A DNA stretch of 64,000 bases, taken from positions 1,426,001 to 1,490,000 of the forward strand of contig CP093061.1 in NCBI GenBank assembly GCA_029027265.1, given 5' to 3'. Origin of the DNA: Sulfurospirillum_A sp029027265 (GTDB taxonomy: Bacteria; Campylobacterota; Campylobacteria; Campylobacterales; Sulfurospirillaceae). The notes beneath the pieces were generated by a model. It made no database searches. It was not told the origin of the DNA and saw only the letters and a program-made list of their open reading frames with translations. The translations under genes and the position numbers were made by a program. This document shows positions 52,294-61,796 of the stretch, piece after piece (the stretch's first letter is position 1; each line of letters opens with the position of its first letter).

Positions 52294-53538
52294 TCTGTGT
52301 CAATTGGGTAAAATAACAAATACTCAAGGAAACACAGATGAATATAAAAATAGATGTATAGCAATTTGCTCGTGATATAAAAGCTGGTAAAAGTATCGGT
52401 GGTAAAGATGGAGCACTAGGCTCTCTAATAAAACAACTAACAGAAGCTGCACTTGCAGCAGAGATAGACTCACACTTAACTCAAGACCTCAATCGAAATC
52501 GCAAAAATGGTTATGTCACAAAAACTATGAAAAGTGAACACGGTGAGTTTGAGTTAAATGTTTCTCGTGATTGCACTGGTTCATTTGAACCGGAAATAGT
52601 CAAGAAAAATCAAAGAACAATGTCAGGAGAGATTGAAGAGAAAATATTAGCTCTTTACTCACATGGGAATAGTTATTCATAATAGAAGATATTTACGGTG
52701 TAGGCTTCTCAAAGGGTGCTATTAGTGCAGTAACAGATAAAATCATACCTATGCTTCAAGAATGGAGAGTTCGTCCTCTTGAAGAGGTATATCCCATCAT
52801 ATTCTTAGATGCTATCCATTATAAAGTAAAAGAAGATGGTCGTTGTTTTTTATACAGTTCTTGGAGTTGGTATTGATGGTAAAAAAGAGATACTTGGATT
52901 GTATCTCAACGAGAGTGAAGGTGCTAAGTTCTGGTTACAGGTTTTCAAATAGATGAGTGAAAGATATACTCATAGCCTCTGTTGATGGTCTTAAAGGTTT
53001 TCCTTAAGCTATTAACTCAGTATTTCCAGATACAGAAGTCCAACTTTGTATAGTACATCAAATTCGTAATAGCCTTAAGTACGTAGGTTCAGCTTATCAA
53101 AAACAATTTGCCAAAGAACTTAAAAAAGTATATCAAGCTTTCACAAAAGAAGAAGCTGAAATTGAGTTAGACAAGTTAGAAGAAAAATGGGGCAAAAAAT
53201 ATCCTATCGTCTTCACTTCTTGGAGAAATAAGTGGGATAATTTATCTGTTTATTTTAAATATCCAGAAGATATAAGAAGAGTAATTTATACTACTAATAT
53301 CATTGAATCAGTTCATAGACAATTTAGAATGCTGACTAAAACAAAAGGTGCATTTCCTAACGATAATAGCTTTCTAAAATTACTATTCGCTGGGATACAA
53401 AATGCTGAAAGAAAGTGGACTATGCCAATCAGAAATTGGAGTCTCACTATCTCACAGCTTAATATTCATTTTAAAGATAGGTTGAAAGATGCTTTAAATT
53501 TATGATACAATCTTAGGAAAAATTAGGTGTTGACACAG
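52294..53538 (+). mobile_element. IS256-family element, decayed copy 3
   Basis: Left end TCTGTGTCAATTGGGTAAAA at 52294 and right end TTGACACAGA at about 53529-53538 are inverted repeats. The transposase reading (52338-53505) starts MNIKID, hits TAG, and has further stops and frameshifts (near 52360, 52680, 52950, 53005), then a long good stretch TEVQLCIVHQIRNSLKYVG through NIIESVHRQFRMLTKTKGAF. Its sequence differs clearly from copies 1 and 2, so it is an older, separate insertion. Flanking target duplications were not found. Confidence 0.85.
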
Positions 53539-53563
53539 AATTTATTACACTCCCGTTCAATAA

Positions 53564-54843
53564 TCTATGTCAGCATTGGGTAATTCCTAGAATTGTATCA
53601 TAAATCTAAAGCTTTATCCAATCTACCATCAAAGTGAATTGCACGTTGAGAGATTGTTAAGCTTTAATTTCTTACTGGCATAGTTCATTTTTTTGAGGCA
53701 TTTTGAATACCCATAAAAAGTAGTTTAAGTAAACTATTATCGCTAGGAAAGACACCTTTTGTTTTAGTAAGAGTCCTAAACTGGCGATGCACTGACTCTA
53801 TAATATTAGTAGTATAAATTACTCTTCTAATAGGCTCTGCATACTTAAAATAGTTAGATAAATTATCCCACTTATTTCTCCAAGACTCAAACACAATAGG
53901 GTATTTTTTACCCCATTTTTCTTCTAATTTATCGAGTTTAAATTCAGCTTCTTCTTTAGTAAAAGCTTGATAAACTTTCTTTAATTCATTAGCAAATTGT
54001 TTTTGGTATTGAGAACCTACATATTTTAAGCTATTACGGATTTGATGAACTATACAGAGTTGAACTTCTGTCTCTGGGAATACTGCATTTATAGCTTCAG
54101 GAAAGCCTTTAAGTCCATCTACTGATGCTATGAGTATATCTTCTACTCCACGGTTCTGCAAGTCAGTAAGTACCTGTAACCAAAACTTAGCTCCTTCACT
54201 CTCATTGAGATAAAGTCCTAATATCTCTTTTTTACCTTCAAGGTTTACTCCAAGAACTGTATAAAAAGCTTTTGAGACATATTGACCTTCATCTCTTACT
54301 TTGTAGTGAATTACATCAAGATAAACAAATGGATATATTGAGTCTAGAGGTCTTTTCTTCCACTCTTCAAGCTTTGTGGTATTAGTTTGTCAGTTATGGC
54401 TGTAATAGCTGGTTTAGAGAAGTGTACACCATACATATCTTCAATGTAATCTGCTATTTGTGAATAGCTATTGCCTAATGCAAATAAAGAAAGCATTTTT
54501 GATTCTAATTCATCTGACATATGGGTTTGATTTTTTTTAACAAGTTCTGGTTCAAAGCTACCGCTACGGTCTCTTGTTGTATCTAACTCAAAAGTACCAT
54601 TAGCTGATTTCATTGTTTTAGAACTTGTGCCATTTTTACGATTTCTCTCAAGGTCTTGAGATAAGTGAGTTTCGAGCTCGGCTTGTAAAGCCATCTCTGT
54701 AAGTTGTTTGATTAATTGTTAAGGCACCATCTTTACCACTAATACCTTTACCAGCTTTGAGTTGTGCTACAAAATCTGCTATATTTATTTCTATCTTCAT
54801 TTGTAAATCCTTCTGTGTTCAACATTTTATTTAATTGACACAG
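53564..54843 (-). mobile_element. IS256-family element, broken copy 2
   Basis: Right end (TCTGTGTCAATTAAATAAAA, reverse of 54824-54843) matches copy 1; the left end reads TCTATGTCAGCATTGGGTAA at 53564. The transposase (54800 to 53598) has a 2-base loss near 54717, a shift near 54370, and stops in the C-terminal part where Trp codons became TGA and TAA. Central catalytic region ILIASVDGLKGFPEAI and ETEVQLCIVHQIRNS is intact. It faces copy 3 tail to tail with 25 bases between them. Confidence 0.87.
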
Positions 54844-54885
54844 ATTTTATTGTCAAGTGAAACGGTCACAAAGTGATGACTCTCT

Positions 54886-55167
54886 TTGAAAAAACTTTTA
54901 AAACCAGTTTGTTTTGAGGTCAGCACTGTATCTTTTTTGTTTGGTACTCATTTTACACCCTTTATTATTTTCTTTTTTATTCTATCATTTGGAATAAAAA
55001 ATCTTGTTTCAGTGGTTTGGTTTATGGGATGCATTATAAAGGTTGAAGATTTAGTAGAGGTTATGAATTATGGAGTTATGAGTACTCCGGCAATTGTTAT
55101 CAATGGCGAAGTGAAAGCAAGAGGAAAAGTACTAAATGAACAAGAGGTTATAGCTCATTTTGAGTAA
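54886..55167 (+). pseudogene. Chimeric remnant ending in a thioredoxin-like C-terminus
   Basis: The frame encodes 93 residues. Residues about 50-93 (KVEDLVEVMNYGVMSTPAIVINGEVKARGKVLNEQEV) match the C-terminal half of the small redox-active disulfide protein family (Thioredoxin_3), including the cis-Pro STP site. The N-terminal CxxC half is absent; instead there is a hydrophobic stretch of unrelated origin. I read it as a deletion fusion after IS activity. The end overlaps the bpt gene by 20 bases. Confidence 0.6.
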
Positions 55168-55885
55168 GCCAAATTGGAAGCTCTTCGAGAGTTGGGTCTC
55201 CTTTTAAGATTTCATATGGAGCATAATTTGCTTTGTAACTAAGTGATGGGCATTTTTCTACGTAATAACCAAGATAAACCCAAGGAAGTTTGTTTGTTTG
55301 GGCTATATATATCTGCTGATACATAGAAAATCTTCCTAATGAAAGATGAGCATAATCAGGGTCATAAAAAAAGTAGATAGATGATAAACCATCAGCTAAA
55401 AAGTCTACTAAATCCACTCCAACTAGTTTGTCATCAACAAAATATAGAATCTCTTTACCAAATGTCATAGAACCACTAGCATATAGTTCATGGTAACTAT
55501 TTGGGCTTAAAGAGTAATGCTTCCAGCCTTTTTTAGCTTCCATATGTTTATGATATTTTTCATATAAATTTAGATGTTGTATTGTTATAGTTGGTTTTTG
55601 CACAACGAACTTTGTACGTTGATTTTTGCGTATTGTTCTTTTTGCACTTTTTGAGAAACGATAGTTTGAAGCATCTATACGAAGAGACATACATTCACGG
55701 CAATCGTTGCATTTTGGTCTAGAGTAATACTCTCCAAAACGTCTCCAACCTCTTTGAATTAGCTGTTGGTTAAGTATATCAGAACATTGTTCTATAAACT
55801 TGTATTCCATACGCATACGTTTGTCATCTAAGTATGCACATTTTGCTTCAAGTGTTGAAAATTCCACCAATCTACTAGGGTGCAT
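55148..55885 (-). CDS. bpt: Aspartate/glutamate leucyltransferase (N-end rule)
   Basis: Aminoacyl-tRNA-protein transferase that adds Leu to N-terminal Asp or Glu, marking proteins for ClpAP. The 245-residue product has the CAYLDDKRMRMEYKF opening, CNDCRECMSLR with clustered cysteines (residues about 58-63), and the C-terminal FYDPDYAHLSLGRFSM and YLGYYVEKCPSLSYKANYAPYE core. Length is typical. It starts immediately after a 51-residue small gene (stop-start abutting). Confidence 0.93.
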   Translation of the reverse strand: MHPSRLVEFSTLEAKCAYLDDKRMRMEYKFIEQCSDILNQQLIQRGWRRFGEYYSRPKCNDCRECMSLRIDASNYRFSKSAKRTIRKNQRTKFVVQKPTITIQHLNLYEKYHKHMEAKKGWKHYSLSPNSYHELYASGSMTFGKEILYFVDDKLVGVDLVDFLADGLSSIYFFYDPDYAHLSLGRFSMYQQIYIAQTNKLPWVYLGYYVEKCPSLSYKANYAPYEILKGDPTLEELPIWLTQNEL

Positions 55886-56041
55886 CTATGTTTTTTTTAT
55901 ACCTGATTGTTTCATGAAAGACTCAAAGTCAGTTTTTAGCTTTTTTTCTTTATCTGCTTTTAACTCTTTTTCTTGTTTTTCACGTTCATCTTTTTCAGTT
56001 TTTACCATATCTTTTTTTAAATCTTTTAGTTCTTCAAACAT
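55886..56041 (-). CDS. Small, highly charged protein (51 residues)
   Basis: ATG at 56041, stop adjoining the bpt ATG. The protein is nearly all Lys, Glu and Asp with few hydrophobics (FEELKDLKKDMVKTEKDERE, then QEKELKADKEKKLKT), so it is predicted to be a charged helix. Stop of the upstream gene is 2 bases before its start. Tight stop-start packing at both sides indicates a real co-translated gene. No known family; function unknown. Confidence 0.65.
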   Translation of the reverse strand: MFEELKDLKKDMVKTEKDEREKQEKELKADKEKKLKTDFESFMKQSGIKKT

Positions 56042-56043
56042 AT

Positions 56044-56487
56044 TTATCCCTCGTATTGTGCTAGTAAATTATCTCTTAGTTCCTCTGCTAAAACTTCGCC
56101 ATCTTCACAGTTTTGTTTTATAAATGTATCTAATTGACTTAATATTTCAAAAAGTTCACCTTCTATTTCTGAAGAAGTTTTACTTTTTGCTAATAGTGTT
56201 TCAAAAAATACTAACTTTCTTAAAAAATCAGATAAATCCTCTATTAGATCCTCTTCCGATTCTTCATCTTTTAAAATATACCTCGGATTTTCTATCTCTT
56301 TTGTGCTATCTATATCAAGCTTTATTGCTCTTATGTGATTTTGGATTGATACAGAGAACTTTGAGTATTTATCAAAACTGTTTGTGTCACCTTGAATGTC
56401 AAGGTTTCCTGTTATGTGTTTTATCTGTTTCATTAGTATGAAAGCTATCATAGCTACGACAAATATTACTGGGAATAGTTGATCCAT
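56044..56487 (-). CDS. Membrane-anchored helical protein, unknown function
   Basis: A 147-residue protein with one N-terminal membrane segment (LFPVIFVVAMIAFILM, residues 4-19) and a mostly acidic helical remainder (SEEDLIEDLSDFLRKLVFFE). I know no family name. First gene of a three-gene unit with the 51-residue protein and bpt. Its upstream region (56488-56522) is short and could share a bidirectional border with the terminator of the aap operon. Confidence 0.7.
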   Translation of the reverse strand: MDQLFPVIFVVAMIAFILMKQIKHITGNLDIQGDTNSFDKYSKFSVSIQNHIRAIKLDIDSTKEIENPRYILKDEESEEDLIEDLSDFLRKLVFFETLLAKSKTSSEIEGELFEILSQLDTFIKQNCEDGEVLAEELRDNLLAQYEG

Positions 56488-56521
56488 CTTAGGCCTTATA
56501 TAAGTTTGTGAAATTATAGCT

Positions 56522-56560
56522 GAAAAAAATAAAGGGCTAATTAATAACCCTTTACATGTA
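56522..56560 (-). terminator. Terminator of the aap operon with TACATGTA
   Basis: Stem AAAGGG/CCCTTT (56531-56536 and 56548-56553), followed on the minus strand by a T-run (56523-56530), located 7 bases past the aapP stop. A TACATGTA palindrome at 56552-56559 adjoins the stem. A good intrinsic terminator. Confidence 0.75.
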
Positions 56561-56566
56561 AAGATT

Positions 56567-57310
56567 TTAGTGAGAAAGAATTTGGTCTAGGAATAGTTTT
56601 AGTCTATCTGATTCTGGATTATCGAAGAATTTATCTGGAGTGTTTTCTTCTACAATTTGTCCAGCATCCATAAAAATAACTCTATCAGCTACTTTTTTTG
56701 CAAAACCCATCTCGTGAGTAACACAAATCATTGTACGACCCTCTTTAGCAAGTTCAATCATAACATCAAGAACCTCAGAAACCATTTCAGGATCCAGAGC
56801 ACTTGTTGGTTCATCAAATAACATGATACTTGGATTTTTACAAAGACTTCTTGCTATAGCAACACGTTGTTGTTGTCCGCCTGAGAGTTGGTTTGGATAT
56901 TTCTCGGCTTGTTCAGCAATGCCTACGCGCTCAAGAAACTTCATAGCAGTTGCTATTGCTTCTTTTTTAGGTTTTTTCTTAACCCAAATTGGAGATAGTG
57001 TTAAGTTATCTACTATTGAAAGGTGTGGGAAGAGGTTAAAGTGTTGAAAAACCATAGCTACATCTTCACGAAGAGCTTTTATTTTTTTAATATCATCAAT
57101 AACTTCTATGCCATCAACAGTAATTGTTCCTTCTTGAAACTGTTCAAGATAGTTGATACATCTAATTAGAGTAGATTTTCCACTTCCTGAAGGTCCACAT
57201 ACAACTATGATTTCACCTTTTTTTACATTAAAATTTATATCTTTTAAAACGTGAAAATCACCATACCATTTATTTAAGTTTTTTATCTCTATTACATTAT
57301 TATCATTCAT
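56567..57310 (-). CDS. aapP: Amino acid ABC transporter ATPase
   Basis: The 247-residue ATPase of a polar amino acid importer. Walker A GPSGSGKST, the Q-loop at MVFQHFNLFPHLS, signature LSGGQQQR, Walker B IMLFDEPTSALD, and His-switch CVTHEMGF are all intact. Last gene of aapJQMP, 8 bases after aapM. High conservation with GlnQ/HisP/AapP. Confidence 0.95.
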   Translation of the reverse strand: MNDNNVIEIKNLNKWYGDFHVLKDINFNVKKGEIIVVCGPSGSGKSTLIRCINYLEQFQEGTITVDGIEVIDDIKKIKALREDVAMVFQHFNLFPHLSIVDNLTLSPIWVKKKPKKEAIATAMKFLERVGIAEQAEKYPNQLSGGQQQRVAIARSLCKNPSIMLFDEPTSALDPEMVSEVLDVMIELAKEGRTMICVTHEMGFAKKVADRVIFMDAGQIVEENTPDKFFDNPESDRLKLFLDQILSH

Positions 57311-57318
57311 ATTTTTTC

Positions 57319-58407
57319 CTATTTCAATTCTGTATTAAACTGTTTTTCTAATTTATTAGAATATCTACTCATACCATAACAAAATGCCCAGAACACAAAA
57401 GTTACAAAAACATAACCTTCTGTCTCCATACCAAGCCAAGCAGAATCAGCTGCTGTGATACGAACCATAGCTAGAAGATCAAATAGACCGATAATAAGAA
57501 CAAGAGTTGTGTCTTGAAAAAGTGATATAAATGCACCTACAAGGTTTGGTATAGCAACTTTTAGAGCTTGTGGTAAGATTACAAGTAGCATTTTTTGCCA
57601 GTATGAAAGTCCTATAGCATCTGCTGCTTCATACTGTCCTCTTGATATTGATTGAAGTCCACCTCTAATAATCTCAGCTACGTAAGCAGCTTGGAATAGA
57701 GTGATACCTATCAATGCGCGCAGTAGTTTATCAAATGTTATGCCCTCAGGGAAAAATAGAGGTAAGATAACAGATGACATAAATAGAATTGTAATAAGAG
57801 GCACACCTCTAATAAACTCTACATAAGTTATACATACACTTTTTATGATTGGTAGATTTGATGCTCTACCAAAGGCAATAATGATTCCAATTGGAAAAGA
57901 GAAAACAATACCAACTACTGCAACAACAATAGTAAGCATAAGTCCACCCCACTTGTCTGTAGAAACGTTTTCTAGTCCAAATATTCCACCATTGATTAGT
58001 ATAAATGCAACTATTAAATACAGTGAAAATACAATAAACTTTGACTTCGCACTATTTAATAAGTACTTAAATGCAACAATAAGAGCAACAAATAGTCCTA
58101 ATGCAGATTGAAGTCTCCATAGTTCTACTTTAGGATAGAATCCATACATAAAAAGATCTATCTTAGCTCCGACAAATACCCAACATGCCCCACCACCTGT
58201 GCAGTCTGCTTTTGTTTCACCAACAAAAGTAGCATCAGTGTATGCCCACTGAATAAAAGGAGGAATTATTATATATAAAATATAAAAACCAAGCAGCGTC
58301 ATAACAGCATTAGAAGGTGTAGAAAAAAGGTTGTCTTTTAGCCAGTGGATAAGTCCTTTAGTGTTAGAAGGAGCTTCTCTTTCAGCTTTTAATTCAAATA
58401 TAGCCAC
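57319..58407 (-). CDS. aapM: General L-amino acid ABC permease AapM-type
   Basis: Inner-membrane permease of 362 residues. N-terminal extension with membrane segments, then the family-3 permease core with GLQSISRGQYEAADAIGLSYWQKMLLVILPQALKVA (ATPase-contacting EAA loop). The periplasmic stretch contains CTGGGACW. It follows aapQ after one base. Pair with AapQ forms a heterodimeric channel. Confidence 0.93.
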   Translation of the reverse strand: MAIFELKAEREAPSNTKGLIHWLKDNLFSTPSNAVMTLLGFYILYIIIPPFIQWAYTDATFVGETKADCTGGGACWVFVGAKIDLFMYGFYPKVELWRLQSALGLFVALIVAFKYLLNSAKSKFIVFSLYLIVAFILINGGIFGLENVSTDKWGGLMLTIVVAVVGIVFSFPIGIIIAFGRASNLPIIKSVCITYVEFIRGVPLITILFMSSVILPLFFPEGITFDKLLRALIGITLFQAAYVAEIIRGGLQSISRGQYEAADAIGLSYWQKMLLVILPQALKVAIPNLVGAFISLFQDTTLVLIIGLFDLLAMVRITAADSAWLGMETEGYVFVTFVFWAFCYGMSRYSNKLEKQFNTELK

Positions 58408-58408
58408 T

Positions 58409-59596
58409 TTATCTTTCCTTGATTTTCATTTTGTGATTAAACCAGTTTAGAATTGCTGATACAACCAAACTAATTGTTAAATAAACAAGCATTGTCATGG
58501 CAATAATTTCTATTGCTTGACCAACTTGATTGAGTGATGTTCCTGAAAAAACTGTAACAATCTCTGGGTAACCAATAGCTGTTGCCAAAGATGAGTTTTT
58601 AATTAAGTTTAAATACTGATTTATTGTAGGAGGGATTGCAATTCTAATTGCTTGAGGTAGAACTACCAGTTTTAATGCTTGAAATTGTGTTAGACCAATA
58701 GAAGCGGCAGCCTCTTTTTGTCCTTTACTTACGGCTTCAATACCACTTCTTACAGCTTCTGCAATAAAGGTTGCAGTATAAATAACAAGAGCAAATGTAA
58801 GTGCTAAAAATTCTGGAGAAATAGATTTGCCACCTTTAAAGTTAAATCCTTTAAGAGCGGGAAGATCAAAGTTAAAGTTTGCACCACCAACAAAATAAGC
58901 TACTATTGGAAACAAAATTAATAAACCAACACTAACAAAAAATAGAGGAAAATCTTTTCCTGTCTCTTCTTGTCTTTTGCTAGACCATCTGTTTATAAAG
59001 AAAATAGATACAATGGCTAGTCCTAAACTTACTAAAACTGCTATTGTTGTTGAGTTTAAATCTGGTTGTGGAAAATAGAAACCTCGATTATTTAGAAATA
59101 TATCTCCTGCAAACTCTAAACTCTTTTTAGGTACAGGTAACATTTTAAGAACAACATTATACCAAAATAGTATTTGAAGAAGAATAGGTATATTTCTAAA
59201 TATATCTATGTATGTTGCGGCCATTTTACTTACAAGCCAGTTATTTGATAGTCGTAAGACTCCTATGAGTAATCCTAAAATTGTAGCAAAAATTATACCT
59301 ACAAAACTAACTATAAGAGTGTTTGAAAGACCTACCCAAAATACTCTACCATGAGTATCTGTTTCTGTATATGCAATAGGAGTTTCATCAATTCCAAAAC
59401 CAGCAGTACTGTCCAGAAATTCAAAACCAGTTTTTATGCCTCTTTGTTCTATATTGTTCATCGTATTGCTGCCAATATACCACAAAAAAGCAACTAAACC
59501 TATAACAGTTAATAACTGAAATAGTATTCCTCTAACCTTTTGATTTCTTAAAGCACGCATCATGGCATTACTTCTTTCAAAGGTACTAACATCCAT
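58409..59596 (-). CDS. aapQ: General L-amino acid ABC permease AapQ-type
   Basis: Inner-membrane permease of 395 residues. N-terminal membrane anchor (about residues 25-42), a large central insertion, and the EAA loop GIEAVSKGQKEAAASIGLTQFQALKLVVLPQAIRIA near the C-terminus. Start at 59596 is preceded by AAAAGGAT. It is separated from aapJ by an intrinsic terminator, suggesting lower expression than the binding protein. Confidence 0.93.
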   Translation of the reverse strand: MDVSTFERSNAMMRALRNQKVRGILFQLLTVIGLVAFLWYIGSNTMNNIEQRGIKTGFEFLDSTAGFGIDETPIAYTETDTHGRVFWVGLSNTLIVSFVGIIFATILGLLIGVLRLSNNWLVSKMAATYIDIFRNIPILLQILFWYNVVLKMLPVPKKSLEFAGDIFLNNRGFYFPQPDLNSTTIAVLVSLGLAIVSIFFINRWSSKRQEETGKDFPLFFVSVGLLILFPIVAYFVGGANFNFDLPALKGFNFKGGKSISPEFLALTFALVIYTATFIAEAVRSGIEAVSKGQKEAAASIGLTQFQALKLVVLPQAIRIAIPPTINQYLNLIKNSSLATAIGYPEIVTVFSGTSLNQVGQAIEIIAMTMLVYLTISLVVSAILNWFNHKMKIKER

Positions 59597-59609
59597 ATCC
59601 TTTTATTAA

Positions 59610-59641
59610 AAAAAGGTAAGGTTTTGACACCTTACCTTTTT
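59610..59641 (-). terminator. Internal terminator/attenuator between aapJ and aapQ
   Basis: Stem core GGTAAGGT/ACCTTACC (59615-59622 and 59629-59636) extended by A-T pairs, 6-base loop, then a T-run on the minus strand. It lies 22 bases after the aapJ stop and immediately before the aapQ Shine-Dalgarno. Typical of binding-protein operons, where it gives excess binding protein. Confidence 0.82.
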
Positions 59642-59663
59642 ATTTTTTATTTTTAACTTATGA

Positions 59664-60674
59664 CTATCTGAAAGGAGGAGAATACTGTAATCCACCATTT
59701 GTCCATAGTGCGTTAATTCCTCTTTCAATATTAAGAGGAGTATTTACACCAACATTTCTTTCAAATACTTCACCGTAGTTACCCACTTGTTTTATAATTT
59801 GGTAAGCAAAATCTGCACTTAGTCCTAGATTTGCACCCATTTTTCCTTCTGTTCCAAGAATTCTTTTTGCAGTAGGATTAGTAGATGTTTTCATTTTATC
59901 AACATTTTTACTTGTAATTCCAGCTTCTTCAGCTGCAACCATAGCATTGAATGACCATTTTACTACATTAAACCAAGCATCATCACCTTGTCTTACAACA
60001 GGTCCCAATGGCTCTTTAGAAATAATTTCAGGAAGAACTATGTGCTTTTCTTTATCTTTAAGTTTAGTTCTTAGACCGTAAAGTTGAGATGCATCTGATG
60101 TGAGTATGTCACATCTCCCATTTTCATAACTAGCAATAACTTGATCATTTGTATCATATGCAACAGTTTTATAATCCATTTTATTTGCTCTAAAATAATC
60201 AGCAACATTTAACTCAGTGGTAGTACCTGTTTGAAGACAAACAGAAGCACCATCTAGTTCTAATGCACTTTTAACACCTAAGTCTTTTCTTACCATAAAA
60301 CCTTGACCATCATAGTAGTTTACTCCAGCAAAGTTCAAACCTAAAGCAGTATCACGACTTTGAGTCCAAGTTGTATTTCTTACAAGTACGTCAATCTCAC
60401 CTGATTGAAGAGCAGCTAATCTCTCTTTTGCATTTAATGGAATAAATTTAACCTTTGAAGCATCACCTAAAACAGCAGCGGCAACAGCACGACAACCATC
60501 AACATCTATACCTACATACTTACCACCACTCAGAATTTCTGAAAATCCAGGTAGTCCACCGTCAATACCACATTTTACGAAGCCTTGCTTCTTTGTGTCT
60601 TCTAACGTACCAGCAGTTGCACTCATACCTATAAGAGCAATTGCAGCTAATGATAATTTAACTAATTTAGTCAT
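59664..60674 (-). CDS. aapJ: General L-amino acid-binding protein AapJ
   Basis: Periplasmic binding protein of 336 residues with a signal peptide (1-21, cutting after ATAG). Mature start TLEDTKKQGFVKCGIDGGLPGFS, and the AapJ-type CRAVAAAVLGDASKVKFIPLNAKERLAALQSGEIDVLVRNTTWT. Paired cysteines (Cys of KCGIDG and GCRAV; CLQTG and RCDIL). First gene of the operon. The 181 bases upstream, to 60855, hold its promoter; I see no recognisable operator. Confidence 0.94.
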   Translation of the reverse strand: MTKLVKLSLAAIALIGMSATAGTLEDTKKQGFVKCGIDGGLPGFSEILSGGKYVGIDVDGCRAVAAAVLGDASKVKFIPLNAKERLAALQSGEIDVLVRNTTWTQSRDTALGLNFAGVNYYDGQGFMVRKDLGVKSALELDGASVCLQTGTTTELNVADYFRANKMDYKTVAYDTNDQVIASYENGRCDILTSDASQLYGLRTKLKDKEKHIVLPEIISKEPLGPVVRQGDDAWFNVVKWSFNAMVAAEEAGITSKNVDKMKTSTNPTAKRILGTEGKMGANLGLSADFAYQIIKQVGNYGEVFERNVGVNTPLNIERGINALWTNGGLQYSPPFR

Positions 60675-60855
60675 GCGAATCCTTTAAAGTTTAAAATTAT
60701 GTATATTTCTAAGATTAAAATAATTAACTTTAGAAACATGCAGTGGGTAAATTGTACTAAAAATTTTAGTGAGTTGGATTAAATTAGTAGATAAAAAATA
60801 GACAATCGTGAAAAAAATCAAAATTGTTTCATTATGTAACAGTGTTACATTGTAG

Positions 60856-61719
60856 TTATTTTTTAATTTTTATTGAAAATATAATCAAAGCTACCCATAT
60901 CATTATAAAAGTTATAAGTTTATCTGAATTTAATGGTTCATTATATACAAATAAAGCAAGTAAAAAAGAGATACTTGGTCCAATGTATTGTAAAAAACCA
61001 AGTTTTAGCATTGAAATTTTTGTTGCCGCTGAATTAAACCATATAAGAGGAATAATTGTTATAAGACCTGCTAAAATCAACAATAGTGACGTTGTATCAA
61101 TAGGTAAAATAAAAGCATTTTTATCTATTGATGTTATGTAAAACAGATAAAGAAGAGCAAAAGGAGAGACAAGAAGAGTCTCTACAAGAAGCCCAGAAAC
61201 TGATTCAACATGAACTTTTTTTCTTGCTAAGCCATAAAAAGCAAAACTAAAAGCAAGAATTAGAGAAATAGCAGGTAAACGTCCTAGTGAGTATATTTGA
61301 TACAGTATTGCAAAAAAAGCTATACAAATTGCAAGTAGCTGAATTTTCGTAATTCTCTCATGAAAAAAGATATATCCTAAAATAATGGAGATTAATGGGT
61401 TTATATAATAACCCAAACTTGCTTCCATAATCATATTGTTTGAGATAGCCCATATAAATGTAAGCCAATTAATGGAAACAAGAATAGCTGAGATGAAAAG
61501 AATTTTTAGTTTTTTGCTATTTTGTAAAATAATGACTAAGTTGTTAAATGATTTAGTGATGAACAAAAGTATGGTTAAAAAGACAACAGACCATAATACT
61601 CTGTGAATTAAAACTTCAAAAGCATCAACATGACTAACTAGTTTAAAATAGATAGGAACTAAACCCCAAAAAGTAAATGCTAAAATGGCATAAATTGTGC
61701 CTTTTTTCTCATTGTTCAA
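60856..61719 (-). CDS. rarD: EamA-family transporter RarD
   Basis: A 287-residue inner-membrane protein with about ten hydrophobic segments in two EamA repeats. Opens GTIYAILAFTFWGLVPIYFKLVSHVDAFEVLIHRVLWS, the RarD signature, and continues with LGYYINPLISIILGYIFF and LQYIGPSISFLLALFVYNE. Role (metabolite or chloramphenicol-type efflux) not determined. It faces away from aroF; TACATGTA is absent. Confidence 0.9.
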   Translation of the reverse strand: MNNEKKGTIYAILAFTFWGLVPIYFKLVSHVDAFEVLIHRVLWSVVFLTILLFITKSFNNLVIILQNSKKLKILFISAILVSINWLTFIWAISNNMIMEASLGYYINPLISIILGYIFFHERITKIQLLAICIAFFAILYQIYSLGRLPAISLILAFSFAFYGLARKKVHVESVSGLLVETLLVSPFALLYLFYITSIDKNAFILPIDTTSLLLILAGLITIIPLIWFNSAATKISMLKLGFLQYIGPSISFLLALFVYNEPLNSDKLITFIMIWVALIIFSIKIKK

Positions 61720-61760
61720 AAAATATCCTTAAAAAAGATAAATTATATCTTGTTTTTTGG

Positions 61761-61766
61761 TATAAT
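61761..61766 (+). promoter_or_regulatory. -10 element of the DAHP synthase gene
   Basis: TGGTATAAT is an extended -10 about 30 bases before the ATG at 61797, upstream of a TATAAAGG Shine-Dalgarno. No -35 of good quality is seen. Divergent rarD starts 40 bases away. Confidence 0.5.
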
Positions 61767-61796
61767 CATAAAATTTTTAAATTATAAAGGTACATT

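Noticed and set aside
52286..53546. Eight-base target duplications around IS256 copy 3
   Set aside because: Flanks (TTCAAAAA and ATTTATTA) do not match, so no duplication can be claimed.
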